A DNA stretch of 64,000 nt from JASHPR01 sp963808705 (GTDB taxonomy: Bacteria > Actinomycetota > Actinomycetes > Streptosporangiales > Streptosporangiaceae), in NCBI GenBank assembly GCA_963808705.1, contig CAWEHB010000003.1, positions 62,001 to 126,000 on the forward strand, given 5' to 3'. Positions 34,147-43,319 of the stretch are shown piece by piece. The position numbers and the translations under genes were made by a program. Numbering within the stretch: the first letter of the stretch is position 1; the number at the start of each line of letters is the position of its first letter. Under the pieces are notes generated by a model. That model was not told the origin of the DNA. It did no database searches and worked only from the letters and a program-made list of their open reading frames with translations.

Positions 34147-35215
34147 TCACGCGCCCTTGGCCGACCCGATGAGCAGCGCGTTCTCGGACAGGACCGAGAG
34201 CCAGTAGTTCATCCGCTCGGCGTTGGTGGTGTCCCGCCAGTGCGGGAAGAGCCGGGCCGCGTCGGCGAGGGGCAGCCGGCCCTCGGCCTGGTGGACCTCG
34301 ACCGTGAACGATGCTCCCTGCGGGCATGCCTCGATGGCGGTCGCCACAATGGACGCCACAGGCCGGCCCGTACATCATGCCCAGCGATCGCCGGCCCCGG
34401 TAGCTGAACGGAACGGGCAGCCTGGTCAGGAAGCTGAAGTGATCGGAGAGACCTGGGATGAGGGGATGCCCGTCGTGCAGGTGGAAGTGGACGTGCTTGC
34501 CGATCTGTCCCAGCGACCGCGTGACGTCGAGCACGGTCGGCAGGCAGGTCTGCACCGCGTCCTGAACGTCCGCGATCAGCTCGGGCAGCCGGTCATCCGC
34601 CGGGCTGAGGTGGCCCAGGCCCAGGCCGGGATGGCGGAGCCAGAACTCTGCGGACGCCTGCCTGATGCCGATGTGGCCGACGTCGATGCAGCAGCTCACC
34701 CGCTCGGCGGCGCGGAGTCCTTCCGCCACGTCGACGAACCAGCCCGGGTCATGGCCGGCGGCGTACTCGAGGAAGACCATGGGGCCGTCCGGGTGCTCGG
34801 CCAGGCGCGCATTCAGCTCGCGCATCCCGGCCAGCAGCCGGTCGGTCTGCGCCGCCATCTCATCGCGGTCATGGACGACCAGGCCGGCGACCCGGCCCGC
34901 AAAGCGGCCGGCGAAATCCGCCACCGCCGCGCGCCCCCGCTCGTGCAGGAGGTTGAGGCCGCGGTTCAGGTGGACCACGGGCAGGCGCCCCGCGGAGGGC
35001 GCGAACTGCAGGACGTAATCAAGCTGGTCCGGCGTGTCGGCGTACACCTCGGCGGCCACGCCCATCTGGGCAAAGCGGAGGCCGGCCAGCCTGAGCAGCG
35101 CATCGTCCCCGGCGATGCGCTGCTGGAACAGGGCATGCACGGGCCAGGGCCCGTCCTGCGGCGCGGCGTCGCCGTCCGCGGCGGCCTCGCCGTAATCCGG
35201 CCGGGCACCATCCAT
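34147..35215 (-). pseudogene. Xylose-isomerase-like TIM-barrel protein, broken by one frameshift
   Basis: From the ATG at 35215 the frame encodes an AP-endonuclease-2/xylose-isomerase-like barrel: MGVAAEVYADTPDQLDYVL, MVFLEYAAGHDPGWFVDVAE, SCCIDVGHIGIRQAS and HVHFHLHDGHPLIPGLSDHF with metal-type Glu, Asp and His residues. After SLGMMYGPA (near 34360) the frame loses sense. The natural continuation, ASIVATAIEACPQGASFTVE to NYWLSVLSENALLIGSAKGA, is in another frame to 34147. A single base indel near 34355-34365 explains this. Either the gene has been inactivated, or the assembly has an error; the rest is intact (~355 codons). It lies downstream of cotH on the same strand. Confidence 0.75.
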
Positions 35216-35316
35216 AAGGCTCTCTCCCACTCTGGCGCAGTCAGCCTCATCCTCGCATCCGGCGGCCGGACGCCGGCCGGGTGCGGCCAGGTCCGGGCCA
35301 GCGGCTGCGCGCTGCC

Positions 35317-37059
35317 CTAGGCCGCCCGGGCCAGCGGCTGCGCCGCCGCGGCGAATCCGTCGGCCTGGCGCGGCATGGTCCGCCTGAGCTGCTTCAGTTG
35401 CGCGCGGGCGCTGTCGCGGCGCATGCGGACGTAGTGGACGATCCCTTCCGCCCTCTTGCGCCCCTGCCGCATTTCGCGCTGCCGGCAGCCGCTCCAGTAG
35501 ATCTGGTCGTTGCTGAACTGCCGGCCGGTGAACGGCCGTCCCCAGGGCGTGTCCGATTCCAGGTAGGCCGCCTGCCGGACGCGCTCCCACAGGCCGCCTT
35601 CCGCGTGCGCCCCGATCTGCGCGGCGATGGCCCGGGGATTGAACTCGGTATCGAGCAGGTGCTCCATGAAGTCCAGGTAGTACCGGCGGTAGTCGCGGTT
35701 GCGGAGCAGGTTCTCCACGAGCGGGATATGCGAGCTGCGCCGGTTCTTCCAGTAGCGCCTCGTGTTGCCCTCCCAGTCGAGGATGTCGCCGTACTGCCAC
35801 CGGGTGCCGAAATAATCGATCCCCAGGCAGTTGTCGTAGTCCCACGGGATGAAGTGGAAATAAGGCGAGCCGACGAAATCCTTCGCCGCTCCCGCATGCC
35901 CCGAGTTGTAGAGATAGTAATTTGACGGCGTGGCGTAGTAGTTGTCCCAGCTTCCGAGCAGCAAGTTGACGACCGCCCACCGGAGGAACGACCCGGCGTC
36001 CATGATGGCGTCCACTGACTCCCGGAAGGCGTCGGTATCGAATCGTTCCGCGCCTCCCGGCAGGCCGACGCCGTTGATCGTCCTGATGAAGCGGGCGAGG
36101 TCGTCGTAGGTGTTGGCCTCGGGGTTGTTCTTGTTGGTCCGCAGACGGTAGGTGTGCTCCGCGGCTCCGGGGACGTAGTACTGGCGCCCGCTGTCGTCGC
36201 CGTCGGGTCCGGTCCGGTAGGCCAGAGTCGCGCACCCGATATCGCGGCAGCCCGCCTTATAGAGGTTGCCCAGGTGGTTCTCGCCGAAGCGGTCTTTCAG
36301 GAATCTCTTGTCCACCTGCTCGATGACCGAGAAGAGCCCCCGGTAGGTGGTGTCGAAGGCGAACTTCGCGTACGTGTGCCGCGGCGCGGGGACGTCAGCC
36401 TGGCCGAACAGGCGCCAGGCCAGTGCTTCGCGCATCTGAGAAGGATCGTTCCACATTGCCTTCAGGTTGACGCGGTTCATTCCGGCCAGGCGGTTGTCAT
36501 GCCCTGCGGGGTCGAGAATAATCCTCCAGGACCGCTTGGGCGCGCGCAGCGTATGGTTACCGCTGTTCTTGATGGAGAAAGCCTGGGTGCTGAACAGGGC
36601 GCCGCCCCCGTCCGGGGCAGGAATGTGCCGGTCGTCGGCCGGATCGGTTTTCCACACGTCCAGCCTGGACCCGGCGGCGGGCCGCACCGGCTCGGTCAGC
36701 ACGCCGCGCCCCGGGCGAAAGCCGGTGAGGTGGAACATGTACATGTCCGCGCCGAAGAACTCCTGCTGCCCCAGCGACGCCCTGGCGTAGTCCTCGATCG
36801 CCCGCGCGGCGGCGGTCGGCCGCCCGGCCTCATCGAGCAGGCTCAGCCTCGCGGGCGGGACGGGCGGGGCGTGCGCGAGCAGCAGGTCGAAGAGCGCCAG
36901 GTACTCCGCCTTCGTGCGCAGCGACGCGTCATCGCGTCCCGCCATCTCGTTGGCCATGCTCGCCAGGACCCTGCTGTGCCCGGCGGGCAGTTCCGATACC
37001 AGCACGGCCCGGCCCTTGAACATCTCGCAGAACCGGTCCCTGCTCACCAGCGTATCCAT
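35317..37059 (-). CDS. CotH-family protein kinase-like protein
   Basis: 580 aa. It shows the CotH pattern: PKRSWRIILDPAGHDNRLAG and MNRVNLKAMWNDPSQMREAL early, AKFAFDTTYRGLFSVIEQVD with KRFLKDRFGENHLGNLYK, then INLLLGSWDNYY-type segment (VNLLLGSWDNYYATPSNYYL) and the metal motif HFIPWDYDNCLGIDYFG. Bacterial CotH phosphorylates spore-coat proteins. Distant homologues are secreted or surface proteins, but no signal peptide is seen here. Codon use is visibly less GC-rich than in neighbouring genes. Role in this organism unknown. Confidence 0.87.
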   Translation of the reverse strand: MDTLVSRDRFCEMFKGRAVLVSELPAGHSRVLASMANEMAGRDDASLRTKAEYLALFDLLLAHAPPVPPARLSLLDEAGRPTAAARAIEDYARASLGQQEFFGADMYMFHLTGFRPGRGVLTEPVRPAAGSRLDVWKTDPADDRHIPAPDGGGALFSTQAFSIKNSGNHTLRAPKRSWRIILDPAGHDNRLAGMNRVNLKAMWNDPSQMREALAWRLFGQADVPAPRHTYAKFAFDTTYRGLFSVIEQVDKRFLKDRFGENHLGNLYKAGCRDIGCATLAYRTGPDGDDSGRQYYVPGAAEHTYRLRTNKNNPEANTYDDLARFIRTINGVGLPGGAERFDTDAFRESVDAIMDAGSFLRWAVVNLLLGSWDNYYATPSNYYLYNSGHAGAAKDFVGSPYFHFIPWDYDNCLGIDYFGTRWQYGDILDWEGNTRRYWKNRRSSHIPLVENLLRNRDYRRYYLDFMEHLLDTEFNPRAIAAQIGAHAEGGLWERVRQAAYLESDTPWGRPFTGRQFSNDQIYWSGCRQREMRQGRKRAEGIVHYVRMRRDSARAQLKQLRRTMPRQADGFAAAAQPLARAA

Positions 37060-37167
37060 GACTCCCCGCGCTTCCTGCTGCCCGCCGGGTCTGCGGCGTT
37101 CAGCAACCCCCGATCGGCATCCGTCTGAGATGACAGAGCGGGCGGCCGGGCCGCAGATACACGTCCG

Positions 37168-37998
37168 CTACGGCTGGCCGGGGCCGGCGGGCTTGCGGCG
37201 CATCCGGTAGTGCAGGACGAGGAAGGGCAGCCCGAACACGGAGAAGGCGTGCTCGGCGCGCAGTTCGCCGTCGCGGGCGTAGACGTCGAGTTGCTCGGCG
37301 AAGCCGTGCACCGCGAGCACCGTGAGGTCCCCGCTGGCCGGGTCGATGTAGGCGAGGTAGTGGCCGGGCTGGTCCAGGTCGCTGCGGCTGGTCAGGACCA
37401 GGCCGCCGCCGGGACGCGCCCGGGGCAGCAGCGACGCGGTGAAGCTGGCCTGCGGCAGCGGGAAGCCGACGCTCACGTACCCGCGGCCGCCGCGGGAGTA
37501 AGTGGTGTAGATGCCCACGTAAATCGGCTCGTCGGTATCGGTGAACGACCGGATCCAGCCCCGGATCGCCACGTCGTCCGAGCCGGGCAGGGTGATGGTG
37601 TCGATCCGGCTGCGGATGCCCCGTTGCGTCTCCCGCTGGTTCATCGGCACGTTCGCCTGGCCCAGCGGGCGCGCGACCACGGTCCGGTAGAGCAGGTAGC
37701 CGGGACGTACCCACAGCCGCCACTGCGGAACGATGTCGAGCGTGAACCGGGTGGTGTGCTCGTAGAACTCGCGGACCTGCGGGTCGAGGCCTGCCGGGTC
37801 GAACTCCGGGCCGGCCAGGTCGTCCGCGGAGGCGACGATGCCGACGTCGGGCGCGCTCGGCACGTACCGCCCGCCGAGCACCTCGGCCAGGTCGCGGACG
37901 TAGCCGGTGCCCACCGCGGCCCCGAACGGCGGCCCGAGCAGCACCTTCTGCGGGCGGACCCCGAGCAGGCCGCCCAGGGCCCCGGTCGCCGCTCCCAC
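37168..37998 (-). CDS. Conserved-looking protein of unknown function
   Basis: 276 aa, GTG start without a clear ribosome site. No family recognised. The N-terminal ~35 residues are Gly/Ala-rich and weakly hydrophobic (MGAATGALGGLLGV). The middle has IDTITLPGSDDVAIRGWIRS and PIYVGIYTTYSRGGRGYVSV, suggesting a beta-sandwich; the C-terminus is basic. It is 48 bases downstream of the CapA gene on the same strand and could be co-transcribed. Confidence 0.6.
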   Translation of the reverse strand: MGAATGALGGLLGVRPQKVLLGPPFGAAVGTGYVRDLAEVLGGRYVPSAPDVGIVASADDLAGPEFDPAGLDPQVREFYEHTTRFTLDIVPQWRLWVRPGYLLYRTVVARPLGQANVPMNQRETQRGIRSRIDTITLPGSDDVAIRGWIRSFTDTDEPIYVGIYTTYSRGGRGYVSVGFPLPQASFTASLLPRARPGGGLVLTSRSDLDQPGHYLAYIDPASGDLTVLAVHGFAEQLDVYARDGELRAEHAFSVFGLPFLVLHYRMRRKPAGPGQP

Positions 37999-38007
37999 CG
38001 CGACCGG

Positions 38008-38054
38008 CCCGGGGTGGCGCTAGGGCGGTACCGACCCGGGGTGGCGCTAGGGCG
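38008..38054. repeat. 20-bp direct repeat at the CapA gene end
   Basis: CCCGGGGTGGCGCTAGGGCG occurs at 38008-38027 and 38035-38054 (period 27). The second copy contains the CapA stop codon, so the end of the gene has been duplicated. Confidence 0.85.
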
Positions 38055-39189
38055 CCTTGATCACACCGGTCGGCAGGATGCGGGCTGCGGTCGGGCCGAA
38101 GTCCTGCGCGGAGAGCCCCGCCACGAACGCGACGGCCCCGCCGCCGGGCACGGGCTGGCCCTCGCCGACGAACTGGATCGGGTTGATGCGGGCGCGCTCG
38201 AAGCCACCGGCCGACGACAGCGTCACGTGCAGGATCACGCTCATGTCGAGATCTCCGCTCATGCCGAAGTCGCCGTAGCCGGCAAAGTTGCCGAGGCTGT
38301 AGGCGATGAGGTGACCCTGGTAGAACTGCATGCCGCGCAGCACGTGCGGGCCGCTCGCGATGACCAGGCTGGCCCCGGCATCGATGGCCATGTGGGCGAA
38401 GGCCTCGGCGTTGCCCCGGTCCTCGCCGAGGTAGTACTCCTCGTGGCCGGTCACATGGTCGGCGTCGGAGCCTTCGGCGCCGGCGTGCATGTAGACCACG
38501 ACGATGGGCGCTTCCCGGGCCGCTCGCTCCACCAGGGCCCGCGCCGCCGGCAGGTTGAGCAGGTTGGCGTCGTACTCGTAGGGGGCGAACGCCACGAACG
38601 CGACCTTGATCCCGTTCGCCTTGACCACCGTGATCTCGCCGGGCAGCCCGGTCTGGGCCAGGCCGGCCGCGTGGATCGTCCGGACGGTCTGGGCCTGCCC
38701 GGCGGGGCCGAAGTCGAAGGAGTGGTTGTTCGCGTCGTTCAGGATGGTGAATCCCGCGTCCTTGAAGTACCGGACGTAGCGCGGCGGGTCCTTGAAGGCA
38801 AAGCAGTTCTGCCGCAGGCCGGCCGCGCCGCACTTGCTGGTGGTCGCCGTGGTGAGCGTGCCTTCGAGGTTGCCGAAGACGATCTGGGCCCCAGAGTCGA
38901 GCCGGCGGCCGACCGGGTGGAGATACGTCCCCGGGTCCGGGGGCAGGTCCGGCGTGTTGCCCAGCATCGTGTCGCCGACCGCGGCGATGGTCACCGAGGT
39001 GCCCGCGGCGGGAGAGATCGCGGCGGGCGTCGTCGCGCTGGGCGCCGGCGACGCGCCGGTGACCGGCGTGGGCTTGCCCGCGGAGCGAGCGGAGGGAGCA
39101 GCCGGGGCGCAGGCCGCGGCGCCGAGAAGGACCGCGCCGCCGATCACTCCCGCGGCGATGACCTGGCCTTTCCGTCCCCTCGCTGCCAT
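38047..39189 (-). CDS. CapA-family (poly-gamma-glutamate capsule/metallophosphatase-like) lipoprotein
   Basis: 380 aa. The N-terminus has a basic start and hydrophobic core (VIAAGVIGGAVLLGAAAC), a likely lipobox with Cys27, then a Pro/Ala/Thr linker. The PGA_cap domain follows: AAVGDTMLG, QIVFGNLEGTLT, GFTILNDANNHSFDFG, VVVYMHAGAEG and SGPHVLRGMQFYQGHLIAYS with SLGNF. CapA proteins are calcineurin-like in fold and act in poly-glutamate or exopolysaccharide export, but many actinobacterial members are of unknown role. Divergent from the ABC-2 relic. Confidence 0.88.
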   Translation of the reverse strand: MAARGRKGQVIAAGVIGGAVLLGAAACAPAAPSARSAGKPTPVTGASPAPSATTPAAISPAAGTSVTIAAVGDTMLGNTPDLPPDPGTYLHPVGRRLDSGAQIVFGNLEGTLTTATTSKCGAAGLRQNCFAFKDPPRYVRYFKDAGFTILNDANNHSFDFGPAGQAQTVRTIHAAGLAQTGLPGEITVVKANGIKVAFVAFAPYEYDANLLNLPAARALVERAAREAPIVVVYMHAGAEGSDADHVTGHEEYYLGEDRGNAEAFAHMAIDAGASLVIASGPHVLRGMQFYQGHLIAYSLGNFAGYGDFGMSGDLDMSVILHVTLSSAGGFERARINPIQFVGEGQPVPGGGAVAFVAGLSAQDFGPTAARILPTGVIKAP

Positions 39190-39261
39190 CCCCGTAACGT
39201 ACCGGCCCGGGTGGCACGGTGTGCGGAGCCTCAGGTTCGCGGCGGCGGTCCCTCCGTTGAC

Positions 39262-39705
39262 GTGCCTGATGCCAGGTGCCTGCCGCTGCCGGGGGCGGCA
39301 CGGCGCGCCGCGTTCGGCAAGATCGTGCTTAACGAGGCCGGGCTGGCCTGGCGGCGGCCGGTCGGCCTGATCGCCGGGGTCGGCATCCCCGTGGTGCTGC
39401 TGGTCTTCTTCGGCGAGCTGCCCAAGTTCCACCAGGCCTCGCCGAGTCTTGGCGGGCTCACCGGATTCGACGTGTACCTGCTGGTCCTCATGGTGTTCGG
39501 GCTCGCGATGCTCGCGCTGCTGGGCCTGCCGATCATGCCGGGCGTGCTGCAGGACATCAGCAACTACACCCCGCTCGGCGCGGCGGCCAAGGCGATCCAG
39601 GACTCGATGCTGGGAGGCTTCCCCCCGGCGGCCCCGCTGCTGGTCCTGGCGGGGTACGCGCTGGTGTTCGGCTTCCTGGCCCGGCGCTTCTTCTGGTGGG
39701 AGTAG
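39262..39705 (+). pseudogene. ABC-2 type transporter permease with a large internal deletion
   Basis: The frame starts like a drug-export permease (NEAGLAWRRPVGLIAGVGIP, VVLLVFFGELPKFHQASPSL, VYLLVLMVFGLAMLALLGLP). It then jumps to the family C-terminus (IMPGVLQDISNYTPLGAAAK, LVLAGYALVFGFLARRFFWW). About 100 residues of the middle are missing, so only ~148 codons remain where 250 or more are normal. No ATPase partner is adjacent. Probably non-functional. Confidence 0.75.
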
Positions 39706-39721
39706 CGCCGGCCGTCGGCCC

Positions 39722-40891
39722 TTACTGGTGGTGCGCCGCCAGGTGCGCGCCGAGGGCGTCGTAGCCGAAGTCGGCCGCCGGGTCGCGCCACACCGAGTGG
39801 GCGTGGTTCGCGTGGCGCTGGGTGTTGTCGTACTCGATGAGCAGGCCCGGGCCCTGCAGGCGGTAGTAAAGCGGCTGGCCCGGTTCGATGGGCCCGGCCC
39901 AGGCCACGTGGACGGCGTCCAGCACGGCGTCATCCTCGTAGTCCTCCTGCGGCGACAGGCCGTCCGGGACCCGGCCCAGGTAGGTGGTCAGCAGCGCGCG
40001 CAGCAGTTCCCGCTGCCCGGCGTCGAGTTCCCGGGCCGGCAGGCCCTTCGGGACGCTGGTCAGCGCGACCTGCCGGTAGTCGTCGGCGTCGTAGCCGGAG
40101 GCCAGCTCGGCGTCGGCATCCATCCGGGCCACCCGCTCGGCGAGCGCGGGATCGGTGAACGGCGCGCGCCACACTTCGCGGAGGTACATCATCTGGTCGC
40201 CGTCGGTTATCTGCGCCCGGTTGCCGCCGACAATATCCGCCGGCGCCCGGTCGAGCAGGGTCGCGAGGGCGGCCCGCCCGGGATCGAGCGAGCGGACCAG
40301 CTCACGGGCCAGGTCCTCGGTCTCGCCCAGCGGGCGCAGCCGCGCGGAACCCAGCAGGGGCGAGGCCGCCGGGTCGGCGCCGAGGAAGCACGGGGTCGTC
40401 GAGCGGACCACGCCGTCGACGACGAGGTTGTTCAGCGAGACGTGGTGGCCGCCGAAGCGCCAGCCCCACGGCGCCGCGCCGCCGGGCTCGCCGAACACCC
40501 GCAGGTAGTAGAGGCCAGGGTCACGGCCCCGTTCCCGGCCCCAGTCGACGCTCCAGCCCTCGAGGCGATCGAGCACGTTGTCCAGCCCGATGATGGTGGC
40601 GACGGTGACGTACCCGGCGGTGGACAGCCCCGTGGCGACGAGCTGCTGGGCAAGACGCTGCTGGCCCGGCCGCTGGGCGCCGAGGGTCAGGCCGCCGTGG
40701 TCGGTGGGGGTGTAGAACCAGCGCCTGCGCTCGGCGTCAGACTCGGCATCCGGGCTGGGCGCGGCGCCGGTGGCCGCCGCGCGCTGCGCGGGGTCGAGCG
40801 CGTCGAGCCAGGCGGCTGCCGCGGTGGCCATGCTCGCCGCGGCCTCCCGGGCCGCGGCATCCCGGCCTGTGGCCGCTCCGGTCGTGTTCAC
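39722..40891 (-). CDS. DUF3500-family protein
   Basis: 389 aa. Family hallmarks: RRRWFYTPTDHGGLTL early, GWRFGGHHVSLNNLVVDGVV in the middle and TQRHANHAHSVWRDPAADFG at the end, with conserved histidines suggesting a metal site. The function of DUF3500 is unknown. No signal peptide is seen. It converges on the ABC-2 relic. Confidence 0.88.
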   Translation of the reverse strand: MNTTGAATGRDAAAREAAASMATAAAAWLDALDPAQRAAATGAAPSPDAESDAERRRWFYTPTDHGGLTLGAQRPGQQRLAQQLVATGLSTAGYVTVATIIGLDNVLDRLEGWSVDWGRERGRDPGLYYLRVFGEPGGAAPWGWRFGGHHVSLNNLVVDGVVRSTTPCFLGADPAASPLLGSARLRPLGETEDLARELVRSLDPGRAALATLLDRAPADIVGGNRAQITDGDQMMYLREVWRAPFTDPALAERVARMDADAELASGYDADDYRQVALTSVPKGLPARELDAGQRELLRALLTTYLGRVPDGLSPQEDYEDDAVLDAVHVAWAGPIEPGQPLYYRLQGPGLLIEYDNTQRHANHAHSVWRDPAADFGYDALGAHLAAHHQ

Positions 40892-41044
40892 ACGGCCTCC
40901 TCCCTGGGGTTCCCGTCCCAGTCTCCCCGGCCGTCCGAAGGCCCGCCAGCCTGGTTACCGAAGGCGATGCCGGCGGTGGGCGCGGCGGTGCGTAAAGGGC
41001 GGTAACTAGCCTCTGGATGGGGCCGGGCCTTAGCGCCATCATGG

Positions 41045-41647
41045 ATGGTTATGCGTTACCGGCGCGCTGTCGAGAAACTGCGCATCCTGGCCGAGGCCTG
41101 CGAGTCGGTCAAGGACTGGCCGCCCGAGGACCCGTTCCTGCTCGAGGCGTACGTGTTCGGGGACGTGCTCGAGGGGGCTGACCCGCTGGAATGCGCGGAG
41201 GTCGCACTCGTGCTGAACCTGCCGCCCGAGGAGGTTCCCTGGGAATCCAGCCCGCACGGCACCCTGTGGCTTGAAGACCGGCTGCGGCTGAGTAAGGGCG
41301 GATTCGCGTACTGGTGGCGGTCTCGCCTGGACCCGGTGAGCAATCACCGCATCCGCGGGCCGGTGCGGTTCTGGTCACATGACGGCCCCGACGAAACCGT
41401 GCTGCAGGCGCTGGCCGAGCGCCGGTTCGATGACCTTCCCCGGCTGGCGCCGTCCCCGCAGGAGGAGCAGCAGCAACTGGGCGGGGAACTGGCCATAGCG
41501 CTTAGCCGCCTGCGCGCCGTGCACGCCTCTTACTGGGACCATGACTGGCGCCAGGAGCATCGCGGGTTCGGCCGTTACCCGGAGCATGACCTGTGGGAAG
41601 CCGTCCAGGGTTACCTGGACCTGCATGATGCCGGGTCCTCGGATTGA
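41045..41647 (+). CDS. Small acidic protein of unknown function (DUF7711-like)
   Basis: 200 aa, Trp- and Glu-rich. The first half contains DPFLLEAYVFGDVLEGADPL and VALVLNLPPEEVPWESSPHG, resembling actinobacterial proteins labelled DUF7711; I am not certain of that assignment. No signal peptide or catalytic motif. The start could be at 41045 or two codons later. It ends 10 bases from the opposing HNH gene. Confidence 0.65.
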   Translation: MVMRYRRAVEKLRILAEACESVKDWPPEDPFLLEAYVFGDVLEGADPLECAEVALVLNLPPEEVPWESSPHGTLWLEDRLRLSKGGFAYWWRSRLDPVSNHRIRGPVRFWSHDGPDETVLQALAERRFDDLPRLAPSPQEEQQQLGGELAIALSRLRAVHASYWDHDWRQEHRGFGRYPEHDLWEAVQGYLDLHDAGSSD

Positions 41648-41657
41648 GGCTGGCCCA

Positions 41658-43172
41658 TTAGGCCGGGTACGGTTCGGGGGTGGTGGCGTAGCTTCGTCCG
41701 CTGGGCAGGGTCCAGGTCAGCAGGCCTGGTTCGGGCTGGTCGAGCCGCCAGCCCGGGGCTTGCTTGGCCTGGTGGTGGCGTCGGCATAGCGGGTAGAGGT
41801 TGCACTCGCAGGTCTTGCCGCCCTTGTGGTGGGGGATGGTGTGGTCGTCGTCGCAGCGGGTGGCGGGGCGGCGGCAGCCGGGGTAGCCGCACCGCCGGCT
41901 GCGGATCTTGATCAGGTGGCGTAGTGAGAGTGGTGGCCGGTAGGCGGCGGTTTGGCGGCGGTGGGTGCAGGTCCCGGTCTCGATCGGGGTGATGGTGATC
42001 TGGGCCAGCCAGGCGGCGGGGTCGGTGGTGGCGGGCGGGCCGGGTCCGGCGCGGGCGCAGCCGTGGGCGGTGGCGCGGCCGTGGGGGTCGGTGAGGGTCA
42101 GGCACCAGCGGGTGGCGGGGTGTGTGGCGAGGGCGTTGGCCAGGTCGCGGCAGGTGGCGGCGTCGATCGCGCCGTACCCGCCGGCGGCGGCGTCCAGGTG
42201 CTTGTCCGCGGCGATCACCGCGGCCAGGTCCAGGTCCCGCCCGGCGATCGCGCCGGTGCCGGCGGGCTCGGCCCAGCATTCCACCCGGGCGTCTTTCTCG
42301 GCCTTGGCCTTGCGCCGGGCCGCGGCCTGCGGGTCGCAGGCCAGGACCGCGCGCTGGCACGCGGCGGCCAGCTGCCCGGTCGTCATCGCCCCGGCGCGGG
42401 ACGCGATCCGGTCTTCTACCGCGGCGGCCGCGTCGTCGGGCAGCAGGCTCAGATGGCCGGCGATGACGCCGGCGCGGGCGCGGTCGATGATCCCGGCGGC
42501 CAGCAGCGCGGTGGTCTGCGGCAGCCGGCCCAGCTGCCGGGACAGCTCCAGCAGCGTGCCGGCCGACCGGCCGGTGAGGGTGAGCGCGGCGGCGATCTCC
42601 TCGGCCACGTGCTCGCCCTCGCGGCCGTCCGGCCCGGCCCGGCGGGCGTCCAGCTCGGCCGCGGCGGCGAGCTCCAGCTCGGCCTGCCACGATGACAGCC
42701 GCCGCGCCGCGCCCAGCACGCCGATCAGCTCGTCGTCGGACAGCACGCGCAGCCCGGCCTGGCGGGCCTGGCCGGCGTGCCAGGCCAGGCCCGGGCCGGG
42801 CAGCATCCCGTCCAGCGGCCCGCCGGCGGTGAACCCGGTCCCGGTCCCGCCGTACCGGTGGGTGAACCCGGCCTCGAGCGCCTCGGGCACCCGCGTCTCG
42901 TCGTCTGGGGGCAGCCCGGAATCCGCGTCGTAAGACCCGGGGTCGTCATGGGCGGGGTCATGCCCGGGGCCGTCGCCGGGGCCGTCGCCGGGGCCGGGCC
43001 AGCCGCCGTCCAGCCGGTACAGCGCCGCCACCTCGGCGGCGGTGAGTTCCCCGGGGGCGCGCAGCCGCTCGGCCAGCCGGGCGGCATCCAGCGCCCCGGG
43101 ACGGCCGGGCCCGGCGCGGGCCGGATCACGGGCCGGGTCGCGACCTTCGCCGGGCGGGCCGGGGGTGGTCAT
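41658..43172 (-). CDS. DUF222/HNH endonuclease domain protein
   Basis: 504 aa. A long helical DUF222 region (about residues 120-390) is followed by an HNH zinc-nuclease module: RRCGYPGCRRPATRCDDDH then CNLYPLCRRHHQAKQAPGW, with two Cys pairs and the His/Asn/His catalytic set. This type is highly multiplied in actinobacteria and often linked to mobile 13E12-like repeats. The N-terminus is Pro/Gly/Asp-rich. The upstream DNA (43173-43260) is unusually AT-rich for the window. Confidence 0.9.
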   Translation of the reverse strand: MTTPGPPGEGRDPARDPARAGPGRPGALDAARLAERLRAPGELTAAEVAALYRLDGGWPGPGDGPGDGPGHDPAHDDPGSYDADSGLPPDDETRVPEALEAGFTHRYGGTGTGFTAGGPLDGMLPGPGLAWHAGQARQAGLRVLSDDELIGVLGAARRLSSWQAELELAAAAELDARRAGPDGREGEHVAEEIAAALTLTGRSAGTLLELSRQLGRLPQTTALLAAGIIDRARAGVIAGHLSLLPDDAAAAVEDRIASRAGAMTTGQLAAACQRAVLACDPQAAARRKAKAEKDARVECWAEPAGTGAIAGRDLDLAAVIAADKHLDAAAGGYGAIDAATCRDLANALATHPATRWCLTLTDPHGRATAHGCARAGPGPPATTDPAAWLAQITITPIETGTCTHRRQTAAYRPPLSLRHLIKIRSRRCGYPGCRRPATRCDDDHTIPHHKGGKTCECNLYPLCRRHHQAKQAPGWRLDQPEPGLLTWTLPSGRSYATTPEPYPA

Positions 43173-43216
43173 GGCGCCGCGCCCTCCTCCCGCTAGTAGT
43201 TACTGTGTTCGATTAG

Positions 43217-43235
43217 CATACCAGATTATGGTATG
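43217..43235. promoter_or_regulatory. Inverted repeat in the AT-rich region upstream of the HNH gene
   Basis: CATACCA-GATTA-TGGTATG forms perfect 7-bp arms with a five-base centre. It lies about 45 bases before the HNH start in the least GC-rich stretch of the window, a likely promoter or operator. Confidence 0.5.
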
Positions 43236-43319
43236 TCATGCTGTATATTTTCGAGGCGCGTCAATCACCAGCTGAAGGCTGGCCGGCCACCTGACCGGTG
43301 TTCCAGGGATCACTCAGCG

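Noticed and set aside
34355..34365. Programmed frameshift in the TIM-barrel gene
   Set aside because: No slippery heptamer or downstream pseudoknot is apparent; a random indel or a sequencing error is simpler.
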